A DNA stretch of 64,000 nt from Psoroptes ovis (Eukaryota > Arthropoda > Arachnida > Sarcoptiformes > Psoroptidae): assembly GCA_002943765.1 (NCBI GenBank), contig PQWQ01000003.1:2417501-2481500 (forward strand), read 5' to 3'. The stretch's first letter is position 1. Every line of letters begins with the position of its first letter. Positions 22,843 to 33,797 of the stretch are shown piece by piece. A program made the position numbers and the translations under genes. The notes under the pieces were generated by a model. The model was not told the DNA's origin. It was given only the letters and a program-made list of their open reading frames with translations, and made no database searches.

Positions 22843-24193
22843 AAAACACTATTCATTCATCATCATTAATAATATTATTATCAATATGAAAACACATGAC
22901 TGATTAAGATGTTTCTTTAGAAAATCCTATCTCAAAATTATTTGAATCATTACGTTTCAATTCAATACGTTTTCGGCATTGTTATACCATTTGAACAATG
23001 ATTTTGACGTCAAAGGGTTAAGCAAGGAAAAAAGAAGAAAAAAATGTCAAATTGAATGATATTTTAATTATTAGTTTTTTCTTCACGATAAAAATCTATA
23101 TTCAACCCTTGCTTCTTCTACCCATTCAATCAAAGCGACGGCAAATTTGTTTTTGCATAATTTATTTTCAATATTTTCTATGCCATCAATTATATCATGG
23201 TTTAAATCGTGCAATATGCCTTTATTTCAATTTTAATTTTATTTTATTTTTAATAATGAACAAATGAAAACTTTTCCGTTTTTGTTTTTGAATTTTTTCG
23301 TTTAAAGCTGTGAATCCGAACTAAATCAATTCAATTCAAGCGAAAATCGTGCACATAAACATCAATTGATTTTGCAGAACTTTTTTTTAAATATTCAATT
23401 TAATTTATTCTTTTGATAAACACGATTGAATGATACTGAATTTATATTGGATTTTGACAATTATGACGGATGAATGCTAATAATGAAATTAATTAAAAAT
23501 AAAAAAAAATTCTCCGAAAACAAACAACAAATAGCATCGCCAAATGATACAATCATCTTTGAATAACGCCATAGTCTTGTTGTAATGAAATCCAGCATCT
23601 TCACCATTTTCATTTCATCTTGTGTCCGAATCAAATTAATCCACCGATTCAACAACGTTCGATTCGATTCGAATCTTGTTCGACATTCGCTTCGAATCGT
23701 TTTCAAATCGCTTATTTTTTAATTCATTTAAAGAAATTCAATAGTTCATCATCATCATAATCAACATCATTGAAAATTATTGACATATAATTTAATAATC
23801 ATTAATTTTGATTTTTTCGATATTTTTATTTATATCAACGATATATTTCTCCATGTGTTTTTTTTTGTCTATCGATACATTCATTCATCATTTATTTGTT
23901 TATTAGTTCTTCATTTTTCATTTTTTTTATTTCATAATTTACTTTCATTCCCAATTTATTTCACAACTAAAACAGAAAAATTTCAGGAGAAAAAACTTGA
24001 GAAATATTGATACAAATAAACTTGCCATCACCATCTCAATCACCAATGTTTCATTCAGCAATATCATTTGATAAATGAAATAAAGTAAATGAATCAATGT
24101 ACAAAAAAAATTGATGATAATAATGGTAATAATAATAACATCGATAATAATGATGAAAATCATAAAAACATTAAACGAATATTATCATTATTT

Positions 24194-24195
<2 letters not shown>

Positions 24196-24228
<33 letters not shown>
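24196..24228. repeat. (TTA)n microsatellite
   Basis: About 11 TTA units in an ATC/TTA-rich neighbourhood. Confidence 0.95.
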
Positions 24229-27200
24229 AATAATCATTTTTGGAAATATAATATTTGATTGTACAAAAGTCTCCATGTGTGTTTTAGTTTTTTTTTGTGA
24301 TGTAATAAATGTGTTTCAATGTGTCTTTGTATGGTGAGTTCCAGTGTGAGTTGAAATATGTTTCAACAATGTCTTTATTAGGTGCAAAAATTGAATGAAA
24401 TTAATGCGTGTGTCTGATTTTGGCTACTGGTCAATACCAAATGCAAAATTCGATTCAATATATGAGTTTTTTAGCTCTTCAGCATCATCAACGCTTTGAA
24501 TATCGTCAAGAAAAGGAATTTTTTCTTCTTCTTTCAGGAATTTCTAGTAATATTTTTATTTAATGATAATAATGATAATTATTTCAATGGTTTAAATCGA
24601 TGATAATAATAATAATGATATTAATGGTAATAATAATGAAGATAATGATGATTGAATCATAAAAATTATCAATAATGTCTTCATATTTTTCTTCCTCTTC
24701 TTCAATAATGATTATGATCAAGATGTTTGTAGAATTTTCATATAAAATATTAACAATATCTATATCAATAATAATAATAATCATGATAATGAATATTATC
24801 ATGATAATAATCATGATAATAATGAATAATCAAATAAGAACTCAATGATAATGTCATCGTCGCTGTCGTCGTCGTCATTTATATTGTATCATCTTAATCA
24901 ATGCTGTTGTCATGGTTTTTATATTTTTTGAATTCATTTTTTATTTTGTAAATATTTTGATACAACTTAATTAATATTAATCAATTCATGATATTGAACA
25001 CGTTCAAAACATATTCAAATTGATCTTTTTTTTGATGATTAATAATTGAATATTTTTAATTGAATTTTCATTTCAATTTCTTATTTTTTTCATTGACAAT
25101 TTGCTCACAATTCACTTACATCAAATTACATCAGCTGTCATTGTTTTATCATTAATTCATTTTTTCAATAATTATATCATCTAAATTGAGAAAATCCAAT
25201 AATTAACTTGTCATCTAAGAATCAATAAAAATTTCAACGATAAAAAAAAATGATCATCATCACTGAATTAAAATTAAAATTGATGCTCATAATCAATGTG
25301 GCCTTATTATTCGGTAAGTTCTGAGCCAAATATTTTGAATTTTTATTTTTTCCTTTCTTCAAAAGTTTCAAATTTTGATTTTGAATTTTTCCATAATAAC
25401 CTTGATATGCAAACTAATAAAAGTCTTCATACGATTCGTTGACTATCGAAGATAATCGGGCAGACATTCTTGAATCATTGAAAATTCTTAGTGCAAACAT
25501 TTCCATTATTATTTTTTCTATTCCATTATGAATCCAAGATAAAAATATTAATAAATAAATAAATTGAAAACAAAAATAAAATACAATAATCACCACAATA
25601 ATAATAATAATAATCATTATCATTAAATATCATTAAAATGATAATGATTTTCATTCGAGATTTTCACTGTGGGTGCTTTGTTGAATGCAGTTCAGAAATA
25701 GCTTTCAACTAGGAATCGAGGAAAAAAGTACGAAAATAAAGTAAAATAAAAATCCATTGAGATTAACATGGAAAAATCTAAAATGATTGAATTCCAATTT
25801 CGTTAGTGATTAGAATTTTAATTTTGAAGATATTCTTCTCTTTTCAATGTCCATTAAAGGCATTGAATGGTCAATGTAGAATCAAATTAATTGAATGGGA
25901 GAAATGGGAGAGTAGACGAGCGAGGAGAAAAAACCGCAGACAGTAATAATAATAATTATTATTATTATTATGATAATCCAATAACAACAATCTATCAATC
26001 AATCGATTTTAATTTTATTGCATTATCATTTTTAATGTAAAATAGAAATGAATTAAAATAATGACAAAACAATAATCACATTATTTTTAATTAGATCAAT
26101 GATTTAATTCGCCTTAATTACATAATTCGTTTTTTTTTTCAACCGGAATTTATTATTTCAAACAAATTATACCCAGCCATTCAATTTCAAATGATAATGA
26201 TATTGGTGTGATTCAATGTAATATTTCGTTGACGAATCGTTGCCAAAATGCTCGAATTCTGCTGAAATATTTCTGAACTGAACAACGATTGTTCCCATCA
26301 TTTCAAATTGAATCGAAAATGAATTTGATCAATTTTTTCCAATTCAACAAGCGAATTTGAAAAACAAATTTTTCCTCAAATTCTCCACTGCTATCGCAAA
26401 ACATCACAAGTACTCATCAGATTTCAAATTCAGAAATGAATTTAAAATGATGAATTGATGAAAATTTCAACAAAAACGAAAAAAAAATTACATTTCTTAA
26501 GGCGATTAATAGGAGAATTTTAATATTTTATTTTGATTTTGATTTCGATTTTGATTTTTTGCTGCTTAACATTTAATATTCACGATGCAAACGAACGCTA
26601 CACAAACGAATTTGTTTGTTTGCTTGTTTATTATTTTGTCATGTCATGTGATTCTATGAAATTTTGCTGAACAACAATGTTGAAGCATCAACGCAAACAC
26701 ACACGCGAGCACTTGGAGAACCATATTGTTGTCAAATGAATGAATAAAAATTCTTTTGAAAGAATAAATTTGAAATTTGATATATCAAACACACAAACAC
26801 ACACGCTTCATTCATATGAATTCTGTTTAAAAAAATATAAAATTCTATGAAAATTTCAAATGAAATTTCAAATTTCATCTCAATTCAATTCAATTCATTT
26901 GAATTGAATTATTATTGGAAGTTTTCCGTTTTTTTCACTTTCGAAAATAATTTTCGACATTTTTTTCGTTTGTTCATTTGTTCAACATTGATTGATTGTT
27001 TATTGATTGTCGCCAGGATGTCGATTGGAAGTCGCTTGACTATATTATTGTTATTTTTGATTCGTATGTTTTTTTCTTTGTGCATTTCATTTCATTTATT
27101 TAATTTTTTCTCATTAATTTTATATTTTTGTATTTCATCTACTTTTTTCAAATTCCAAATCAATATAAACTCCTATTTCGTTAATATTCTTCAATAAAAA

Positions 27201-28276
27201 TAATGAATTTTCGAGTGATAGGAATGAATGCTGATTTTCTTAATAGAATGAAGATGAATTGGTAATTTCTTGTTTGCATTCATCTCGTTAATTCACTTTC
27301 ATGTTGTTCAATGATTTAATGATTCATCTTGTGTTCAAGATTTGTTCGATTCCAGAAATGAATCAATTTTCATGAATTCATGAACATTTTCTTTATTCGA
27401 AAGAATTATCATCATTTTTCATTAATATCTAATTCATTTTACATATGTTACATATGATGTATGCATCAAAATGAAAATTTTCTAAAAAAAATCAAATATA
27501 AATGAATTCATTCTCTTCCATGTTTCATTAATTTTATTCAAAATGATTTCGATTAAACGATTGAATGATTGTCGATTTTTTTTGAATAATTGTGAATAAC
27601 AAAACAAAACAAAAAAAAAACAAAAACAATCATCTCAAATTATCCAAAATCATTTGCAATTAATTGAAATTATTTTCAATCATCTTCAAATCATATTGTT
27701 TTTGCATCTTATCGAATCAATATTGCTTCAATCATATTCAATCAAGCTTGAAGCATCTTTTTTGTTTGGCAAAAGTTTTTTTTTGCATTGTTATTCATTC
27801 ATTTCAAATTTTATTCTTCTTTTTATAAAATTTATATTCATCAAAAACATTTATAATTCATTGAATTTCATTCAAATGTTCTTCTATATTTTGCTATTTT
27901 GATTATCCTATTTCAATCTTGCTTTTTTCGTCGCAATTTACATTTTATCCGCATTGTTGAATTCTGGTGAATTTGTTGCTGCGGTGAAAAAAAATTATTC
28001 ATATCCATTTTTGAAATGATCGTCATTGAGAGCACATAGCATCTATATATGCTTGGAAAACTCGAATACAGATCCCCTGAGGGTGGATTGAATTTTTTTT
28101 CTGGTATTTTGAAATTTTAAATTTATTTCCGCATAAATAGCACAGAAAAATAAAAATTTTTCAACGATCTACTTTTGTTTCAAGGCAAATTTATCATTCG
28201 TTCTGTTTTAATGCGAAAAATATTTGAAAATATGCCAAAAAAGAGAGAAAATGAACGAAATTCTACCATAGAATAA

Positions 28277-28463
28277 TTGGCTAATGTTTTTGTGTTTCGA
28301 AAGAATTTCTGGTTCCATATTCACCAGCAACGAGGATCGGGCACGAAAATTCCTGTGATTCTGGCTATTCTTTTAGAGTCTCATACGAATCATTACGATT
28401 GTACGGAATGGTTTTCCTATTCCAAATTTTCAAATGCTTGAAATGTTCATGAATTGTACTCAT
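28277..28463. other. Coding-like island, strand unresolved
   Basis: A patch of more balanced composition. On the plus strand 28277-28441 is open for 54 codons, with varied residues (FRKNFWFHIHQQRGSGTK, later TNHYDCTEWF), and has no ATG at its start. On the minus strand an ATG at 28461-28463 opens 32 codons (MSTIHEHFKHLKIWNRK…) to a TAG at 28365-28367, after which the same frame continues open for 27 codons to 28281. One of the two may be a true exon, or the island may be a decayed gene or regulatory sequence. No family is recognised. Confidence 0.3.
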
Positions 28464-29483
28464 AAATAATTTGGTGTGTGTTTGTGATTGTATGATTACA
28501 ATTTCAATCATGATGATACACATGAAGAGCAGAAATGACAAATCACAACAAAAATCATACCAAAAGAATTTTTGAATTTTAAATATCGGCCATATTTACA
28601 TACATTTTCATACACACATTCAAATGTAAATTTATATAAGAAATGTTCTCGAAATTTCGAAACATTTTTTGAAATTAAATGTTTTTAATTCTTTGATTTT
28701 ATAATGCGATTTTTTTCTTATTCTCATACTTCTTCATTTCGCTTACATTCCATGCACATTTACATTTGACTGATGATTTCATTAAATTTTTTCGTATTCC
28801 TCTTATTATCATTCAAATCTTATTTTTTCTTCTTTTAAACAAATAAAATAGAAAATAATTCTGAAATGGATTTCATATGAAAAAACTTATCAGTAAAAAT
28901 TGTTTTATTTTTGTTTTCCATCCATTCAATTCTTTCAAATTCATTCAATTATTCCAAGCAATTTCAATTCCGTTTGAAACACGCAAATTTCATTTGAAAA
29001 TTGTTTATTTTTTTATTTTTTTTTTTTTTTTTTTGAGAAAATTCATGCCTATTTTTCCCTTTATGCATTCATCGAGATAATTTTCTTCACTTACATACAC
29101 ACACACACATAACCAAAGATTAAGTAGAATCAAACATTGAAAAAACATTGAAAGACTTTCCTTATCCATTAAAATATATGTGTGTTTATATCTTGAAATG
29201 TGATAAATAAAAAGAATAAAAGAAAAAAAGCTGATAATATTTTGAGAATTTATTTCGAAATAAATAATAAATATCAATTGAAAACAACAATAATTATGGC
29301 TGGAAATTGATATAGACCTAAATTCGTGGTAAATTTTCTTGATTTATTTTCGTGTCTAGCAAAATAATCTAGAAAAAATGAAACATGATATATTCATCAT
29401 TATCATTATTCATAATATAATAATTATATCATTGTGAAATATAGCTATCAACAACAACAAATTATGAATTTAATGAAAATTTA
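28464..29483. other. AT-rich DNA upstream of the retrotransposon, no gene
   Basis: Contains a T run near 29008-29034 and a short (AC)n near 29098-29108. The last four bases, TTTA, form one copy of the retrotransposon target-site duplication. Confidence 0.6.
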
Positions 29484-29590
29484 TGTCACGCCAATTAAAT
29501 TAATATATTTGAATCAATTGTTGTTAATTTAATATATTTTATGATTATATATAGAATGTTAAATTGTATAATAAAATTCTAACGTTGACA
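29484..29590 (+). repeat. 5' LTR, 107 bp
   Basis: Begins TGTCACGCCAA and ends CGTTGACA. Contains a TATA-like stretch, ATTATATATA, at 29544-29553 and AATAAA at 29570-29575, enough for a minimal promoter and poly(A) signal. Identical to the 3' copy by eye. Unusually short for an LTR. Confidence 0.95.
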
Positions 29591-29614
29591 TAAGCCAACA
29601 GGATTTTCTTTGAA
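29591..29614 (+). other. Leader between LTR and gag, no standard primer-binding site
   Basis: Only 24 bases separate the LTR from the gag ATG. Minus-strand priming sites normally start with TGG just after the LTR. None occurs here; the first TGG overlaps the gag start codon at 29616. The primer used is unknown. Confidence 0.8.
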
Positions 29615-30724
29615 ATGGAAGTTGAGAAAATTAATCGACTTTTATCGCAAAAAAGTAATTTGCAACAAAAAATTACAGTTTATGCAAATCATGCTTATCT
29701 TAATCTATTAAAGAAAGACAAGCAAGATGAAGTCAAGACATTAATTGTTGAATTGGTGGATATTAACGAAGAACTAGTTGGAAATGGAGTTAGTTACAAT
29801 GAAAAAGATGAAGAATATGTGGATAAATGTAAATTATTATTAGAATATTTCCAGCCAACACCAGTAACGACGTTAACAGAATCAAACGAACAATATGGCA
29901 ACCACCACGTGCAATATCAGAAACGTTTCTTGCCAAATTTTGATGGAGAAATATTACATTTTAATAGATTTTATCGAGAATTTGTCAACGTTGTTGACAG
30001 AGATCAAAATTTGTCGTCAGTTGAAAAATTTTTCATATTGAAATCATTATTGAAAGATGAACCAGCAAAATTGGTTAATGAACTAGCCGAAACTGAGACT
30101 AATTATCAAATGGCCAAAGAACGATTGGAAAACAGATATCGTAATCATGATCGTATATTGAATAAAATACTTCATGCAATTAATTCAGTTCCAATGGTAA
30201 ATGAAAATGATATTGACCAGATGCAACAAACAGTAGATGAAATGACAAATTTATATCAACAAGTAATTGACCATAATATAGACAAAGTCACTGTGGAACG
30301 AATAATTAGACCAGCTTTTTTGTCAAAATGGTATTCTAAAAATGCTGTGGATAATGGTGAAACTTGTGAACAGCTTATTAGATATTTTGAAAAATCTGTC
30401 AACAATCACATTTCATTAAATTTGCCAGTAAAAGAAAAAATGGTCAATTATTCGATGCCTTCTAGCTGTATTTTTTGCAAAGGCAATCACAGAACCATTT
30501 TTTGTAATGCTAATAATCTAAACAATAAGATTCGCCGAGATATGGCTAGAAAACATCGATTATGTTTTTTATGTTTGAGAAATAATCATTCAATGGAAAC
30601 GTGTCGATCCAGATACAAATGTAAAAGATGTGGTGGCCGTCATGCTGAAGTTATATGTGTGAATGATCAAAAAATTACAGTCCAAACTTCGACAAAAAAC
30701 GTAGACAGCGACCCAATGGTTTAA
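29615..30724 (+). CDS. gag: Gag polyprotein, DUF1759-type core with three zinc knuckles
   Basis: 369 residues. It forms the retrotransposon particle and binds its RNA. The N-terminal 80 residues are charged and probably helical. Around residues 107-190 is the DUF1759-like core: LPNFDGE, then F..F...F, then SSVEKFFILKSLLKDEP, then NYQMAKERLENRY. Residues 285-348 carry three knuckles: CIFCKGNHRTIFC, CFLCLRNNHSMETC and CKRCGGRHAEVIC, with RLCFLCL linking the first two. The ATG at 29615 is the first in the transcript region, 24 bases after the LTR. Gag ends with TAA at 30722-30724 and overlaps the -1 pol frame, open from 30667. This Gag type is usual for BEL/Pao elements, which makes its pairing with a Gypsy Pol odd. 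No frame damage is seen. Confidence 0.92.
   Translation: MEVEKINRLLSQKSNLQQKITVYANHAYLNLLKKDKQDEVKTLIVELVDINEELVGNGVSYNEKDEEYVDKCKLLLEYFQPTPVTTLTESNEQYGNHHVQYQKRFLPNFDGEILHFNRFYREFVNVVDRDQNLSSVEKFFILKSLLKDEPAKLVNELAETETNYQMAKERLENRYRNHDRILNKILHAINSVPMVNENDIDQMQQTVDEMTNLYQQVIDHNIDKVTVERIIRPAFLSKWYSKNAVDNGETCEQLIRYFEKSVNNHISLNLPVKEKMVNYSMPSSCIFCKGNHRTIFCNANNLNNKIRRDMARKHRLCFLCLRNNHSMETCRSRYKCKRCGGRHAEVICVNDQKITVQTSTKNVDSDPMV
30694..30700 (+). promoter_or_regulatory. -1 ribosomal frameshift slippery site A AAA AAC
   Basis: In the gag frame the codons read ACA AAA AAC, giving the consensus heptamer A AAA AAC, 24 bases before the gag stop. A -1 slip leads directly into the frame that encodes protease and the rest of Pol. 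A possible stimulatory stem pairs GGTTTA (30718-30723) with TAAACC (30750-30755), with more A/T pairing inside it. Its 17-base spacing is longer than usual, so the stem is weakly supported. Confidence 0.8.
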
Positions 30725-33705
30725 TTTATTTTAATTGCATTATTAATAATAAACCAATCAAAGCTTTTATCGATACGGGAGCAGAAATTACTTGTATTTC
30801 TAAAAGCCTATTCAATAAATTGCAATTACAAATAATTAATAATTCAAAAATTAATATTCGTCAACTCGACAATATTACACAATCATTGGGTCGCGTACGT
30901 GTAAATCTTCAAATTGGAAGGATTACTAGAAATATTGAAGTTCACGTGATCAGAAATCTTACCACTGATCTACTGCTGGGCTTAGATTCCAGTCAATTAT
31001 TTGATTTGAATCTGGATCTCAACAACAATAATTTGAGACAAAATGATTTAACCATCAATAATTGCAAAATAGTAAAAAGAAAAGAAAAGAAAAAATGTTT
31101 CAACATTCAACAAAGTTTCCATATTAATCCAAAGTTAACTAATAATCAACAAAAACAATTAATGGAAACAATTAGCAAATTTAATACATTTGCACAATCG
31201 AAAAGTGATGTAGGACAATATAAACACCTATATCATCGTATTGAATTGAAAAATGAAATTCCGATTTACCAAAGACCATATCGCACGTCTCAGAAAGAAC
31301 AAAAGGTGATTGATGATACCATAGAAAATTTGTTGAAACAAAATCTGGTTCGTCCATCAACATCTCCATATTCTTTTCCAATTACTTTGGCGGAGAAAAA
31401 GGGAGAGGGAAAGACGAGAATGTGTATTGATTACAGGAAGTTAAACGATGCCACAATAACTGATAAGCAGCCAATTCCAATTATTGAAGAAATCATTGAT
31501 AAGTTATGTAATAAAAAATATTTTTCAAAGTTGGACGTTGCAAATGGTTATTGGCATATTCAAATGCATCCAGAAGATATCGCAAAAACCGCTTTTTCCA
31601 CTCATAATCAACATTTGGAATGGGTTGTGATGCCTTTCGGACTAAAAAATGCACCAGCAACTTTCCAAAGGGCTATCAGACAAATCATAATGAAACATAA
31701 ATTAAAAAATGTTGAAAATTATTTTGATGATATAATAATTTTCAGTGATAATTTCAATGATCATTTGGAAGATGTATCAAGAGTATTGTTAGCATGTGAA
31801 AAAGAAAATATCAAGCTAAAACCAAGCAAATGTCATTTCGCAATGCAGGAAATTGATTATCTTGGTCATCGGATTTCATATAATTGTGTTCAGCCAAGTT
31901 ATGAAAATATTAAATCAATCGAAAATTATCCGACACCAAAAAATGTTAAAGAATTACAACGATTTTTAGGCATGGAAAATGTCTATCATAAATATATCAA
32001 TAATCATGCGATCATACGCAAACCATTAACAGATTTATTGGCAAAAGATTGCCCATGGTTTTGGTCAGATGAATGTGAACGATCATTCATTAAACTTAAA
32101 GAAAGTTTGACTAAGCATCCAATTTTGAATATTTACAATCCAGAATTACCGACAATCATTTATTGTGATGCAAGTAAAACCGGCATTTGCGCTGTAATCA
32201 AACAACAACATTCTAATAACGAAAAATTGCCAATTGCATATTATTCAAGGAAATTACAAAAACACGAAGTAAATTATACAATTACTGAATTAGAGTGTTT
32301 ATCAATTGTTGAAGCTCTCAAAAAGTGGCATTGTTATATTCATGGAAATGTGACCACAATTGTAACTGACCACGCCGCTTTGCAATGGTTAAAATCTTGT
32401 AAAAATTTAACGGGTCGTCTTTTTAGATGGTCATTGCGTGTATCTATGTACGATCTTATAATTAAATATAAGAAAGGGTCAACTAATTATGAAGCAGATG
32501 CTTTATCAAGAGCATCAATGGTCAAGGTTAATTTGATAAGTAAAGAAGAAATTCAACGAGAACAAAAAATGAATGGTATTAATAAATTTGAAAAAATCAA
32601 TGGACTGCATGTCAGAAATCGACATGGACTAACGAAAATTATTGTTCCAGAATCATTGAAACTTAAAATTTTGCAAGAGAGTCATGAGCGTTTTGGTCAC
32701 ATTGGTACAAAGAAAATGATTGCTACAATTTCGCCGACATATTATTGGTCAAATTTGTACAATGACATCAGTAATTATGTAAAACACTGTGATGTTTGTC
32801 AGAAAAATAAAAAATTCAAAGAAAAGAAATATTCAATGCTTGGAACGTTACCTCCAGCACATCAACCATTTGATTTAATATCGATTGATACAATAAGCGG
32901 TTTAGGTAAATATGGTTCACGTAAAAATTTGGTTCATTTAGTGATAGATCATTGTACAAGATATGCGTGGGCTTTTCCACATACATCGACATCAACTGAA
33001 ACATATATAGAAATTGTGAAACAAATTATAAGCTTAGGACCAGTAAAACAAATTCTGACCGATCGAGCACCAGCGTTTTTGTCACAAAGATATCATAAAT
33101 TTTTACAAAGTAACAACATCAAACGTTTACTAACGTCAGCGGCAAACCCGAAATGTAATGGTTTGAATGAACGGACTAATCAAGAATTGATGAAGAGATT
33201 GAGATGTAAAATAAATGATCCACAAATCAAAATCAGAACATGGACAACATTAATGGACAAAATCATCAAAGAATATAATAATACATTACATGATATAACT
33301 GGTTTTTCACCTGCATATCTTTTATATGGGATTGTACCATATGAACAATTAACAATTAATGATCAACCGACAATTGAACGAGCCAGACAAATCGCAAATG
33401 AACGTAGTGATCAATTTCATAATAAAAATCAAGAAATTTATGACAGAAAATATCGACCACCAAATTTCAAAGTTGGTGATGAAGTGTTGGTGGAAGTGGC
33501 TTGGCATCCTAATAATGGGAAATTGACCCCGGTCATGGAAGGGCCATATAAAATCTTATCGATTATATCAGAACAAAACGTTGAAATCAATCGAACGAAT
33601 CAACCAACAAAGAAAAAATCAGAAATCGTAAATACGAAAAAATTAAGACTCTATTACAATCCTAATGAATTCAAAATAGGGGTGGGGAGGTGTCACGCCA
33701 ATTAA
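30701..33705 (+). CDS. pol: Pol polyprotein: protease, RT, RNase H, integrase (Ty3/Gypsy type)
   Basis: About 1000 residues, read by -1 frameshifting from gag; the frame has no ATG of its own near its start. Protease: FIDTGAE at 30766-30786. RT: MPFGLKNAP near 31630-31656 and the catalytic YFDD at 31720-31731. RNase H: first aspartate of YCDASK at 32167, TDHAALQWL downstream, linker ending ADALSR at 32494-32511. Integrase: H2C2 zinc finger from His at 32683 to CDVC at 32788-32799; catalytic Asp at 32887, Asp at 33061 and Glu at 33169, giving D-x57-D-x35-E. A GPY/F-like EGPYKI lies at 33538-33555. The order RT-RNase H-integrase and the short tail are Ty3/Gypsy features. No stop or missing catalytic residue is seen. 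The TAA stop (33703-33705) lies inside the 3' LTR. The 961-codon version from 30820 begins at a TTG and would omit most of the protease. Confidence 0.95.
33677..33690 (+). other. Polypurine tract
   Basis: AGGGGTGGGGAGG-type purine stretch directly before the 3' LTR, broken by one T. It is the primer for plus-strand DNA synthesis and also encodes the last residues of Pol before the LTR. It stands out as one of the longest G-rich stretches in the AT-rich part of the window. Confidence 0.88.
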
Positions 33706-33797
33706 ATTAATATATTTGAATCAATTGTTGTTAATTTAATATATTTTATGATTATATATAGAATGTTAAATTGTATAATAAAATTCTAACGTTGACA
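33691..33797 (+). repeat. 3' LTR, 107 bp
   Basis: Same sequence as 29484-29590, no difference found by eye. The first 15 bases are translated as the end of Pol (…CHAN stop). AATAAA at 33777-33782 would serve 3' end formation. Confidence 0.95.

Larger units (their letters stand above)
15650..28276. other. Long AT-rich stretch with microsatellites, no supported gene
   Basis: Features seen: a less AT-rich patch at 16325-16385 open in several frames on both strands; T and TTTTG runs at 17720-17777; (TG)n at 18178-18197; an A run at 20026-20048; the hairpin TTGACGC/GCGTCAA at 20571-20592; a T run at 21008-21028; a 23-base tandem duplication at 22271-22316; (GT)n at 22820-22842; (TTA)n at 24196-24228; and the palindrome ATCATGATAAT/ATTATCATGAT at 24780-24805. 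A 116-codon ATG frame at 26847-27197 is hydrophobic and probably chance. No RNA gene was found; tRNA B-box-like strings near 27346 and 23657 have no cloverleaf around them. Confidence 0.55.
29484..33797 (+). mobile_element. Apparently intact LTR retrotransposon, Gypsy-type Pol with DUF1759-type Gag
   Basis: A 4314-bp element bounded by identical 107-bp LTRs (TG…CA ends) and flanked by a 4-bp duplication TTTA (29480-29483 and 33798-33801). Order: 5' LTR, 24-base leader, gag, pol in the -1 frame, polypurine tract, 3' LTR. Pol runs protease, reverse transcriptase, RNase H, integrase, which is Ty3/Gypsy order; there is no envelope frame. Gag looks like the DUF1759 plus three-knuckle type found mostly in BEL/Pao elements. 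Both frames are open without stops and the LTRs do not differ, so insertion was recent and the copy may be autonomous. It lies alone in AT-rich DNA and shows no nested insertions. Confidence 0.95.

Noticed and set aside
23650..23700. Second tRNA-like B-box string near GTTCGATTCG
   Set aside because: It is part of a short CGAATC-type repeat and lacks other tRNA parts.
24584..24814. Isoleucine-rich minus-strand frame
   Set aside because: Product of AAT/GAT repeats.
27340..27360. tRNA B-box-like GTTCGATTCC
   Set aside because: No A box, no acceptor stem and no cloverleaf could be built around it.
31181..31381. Minus-strand frames inside pol (also 32816-33004)
   Set aside because: Antisense shadows of the reverse transcriptase and integrase coding sequence.
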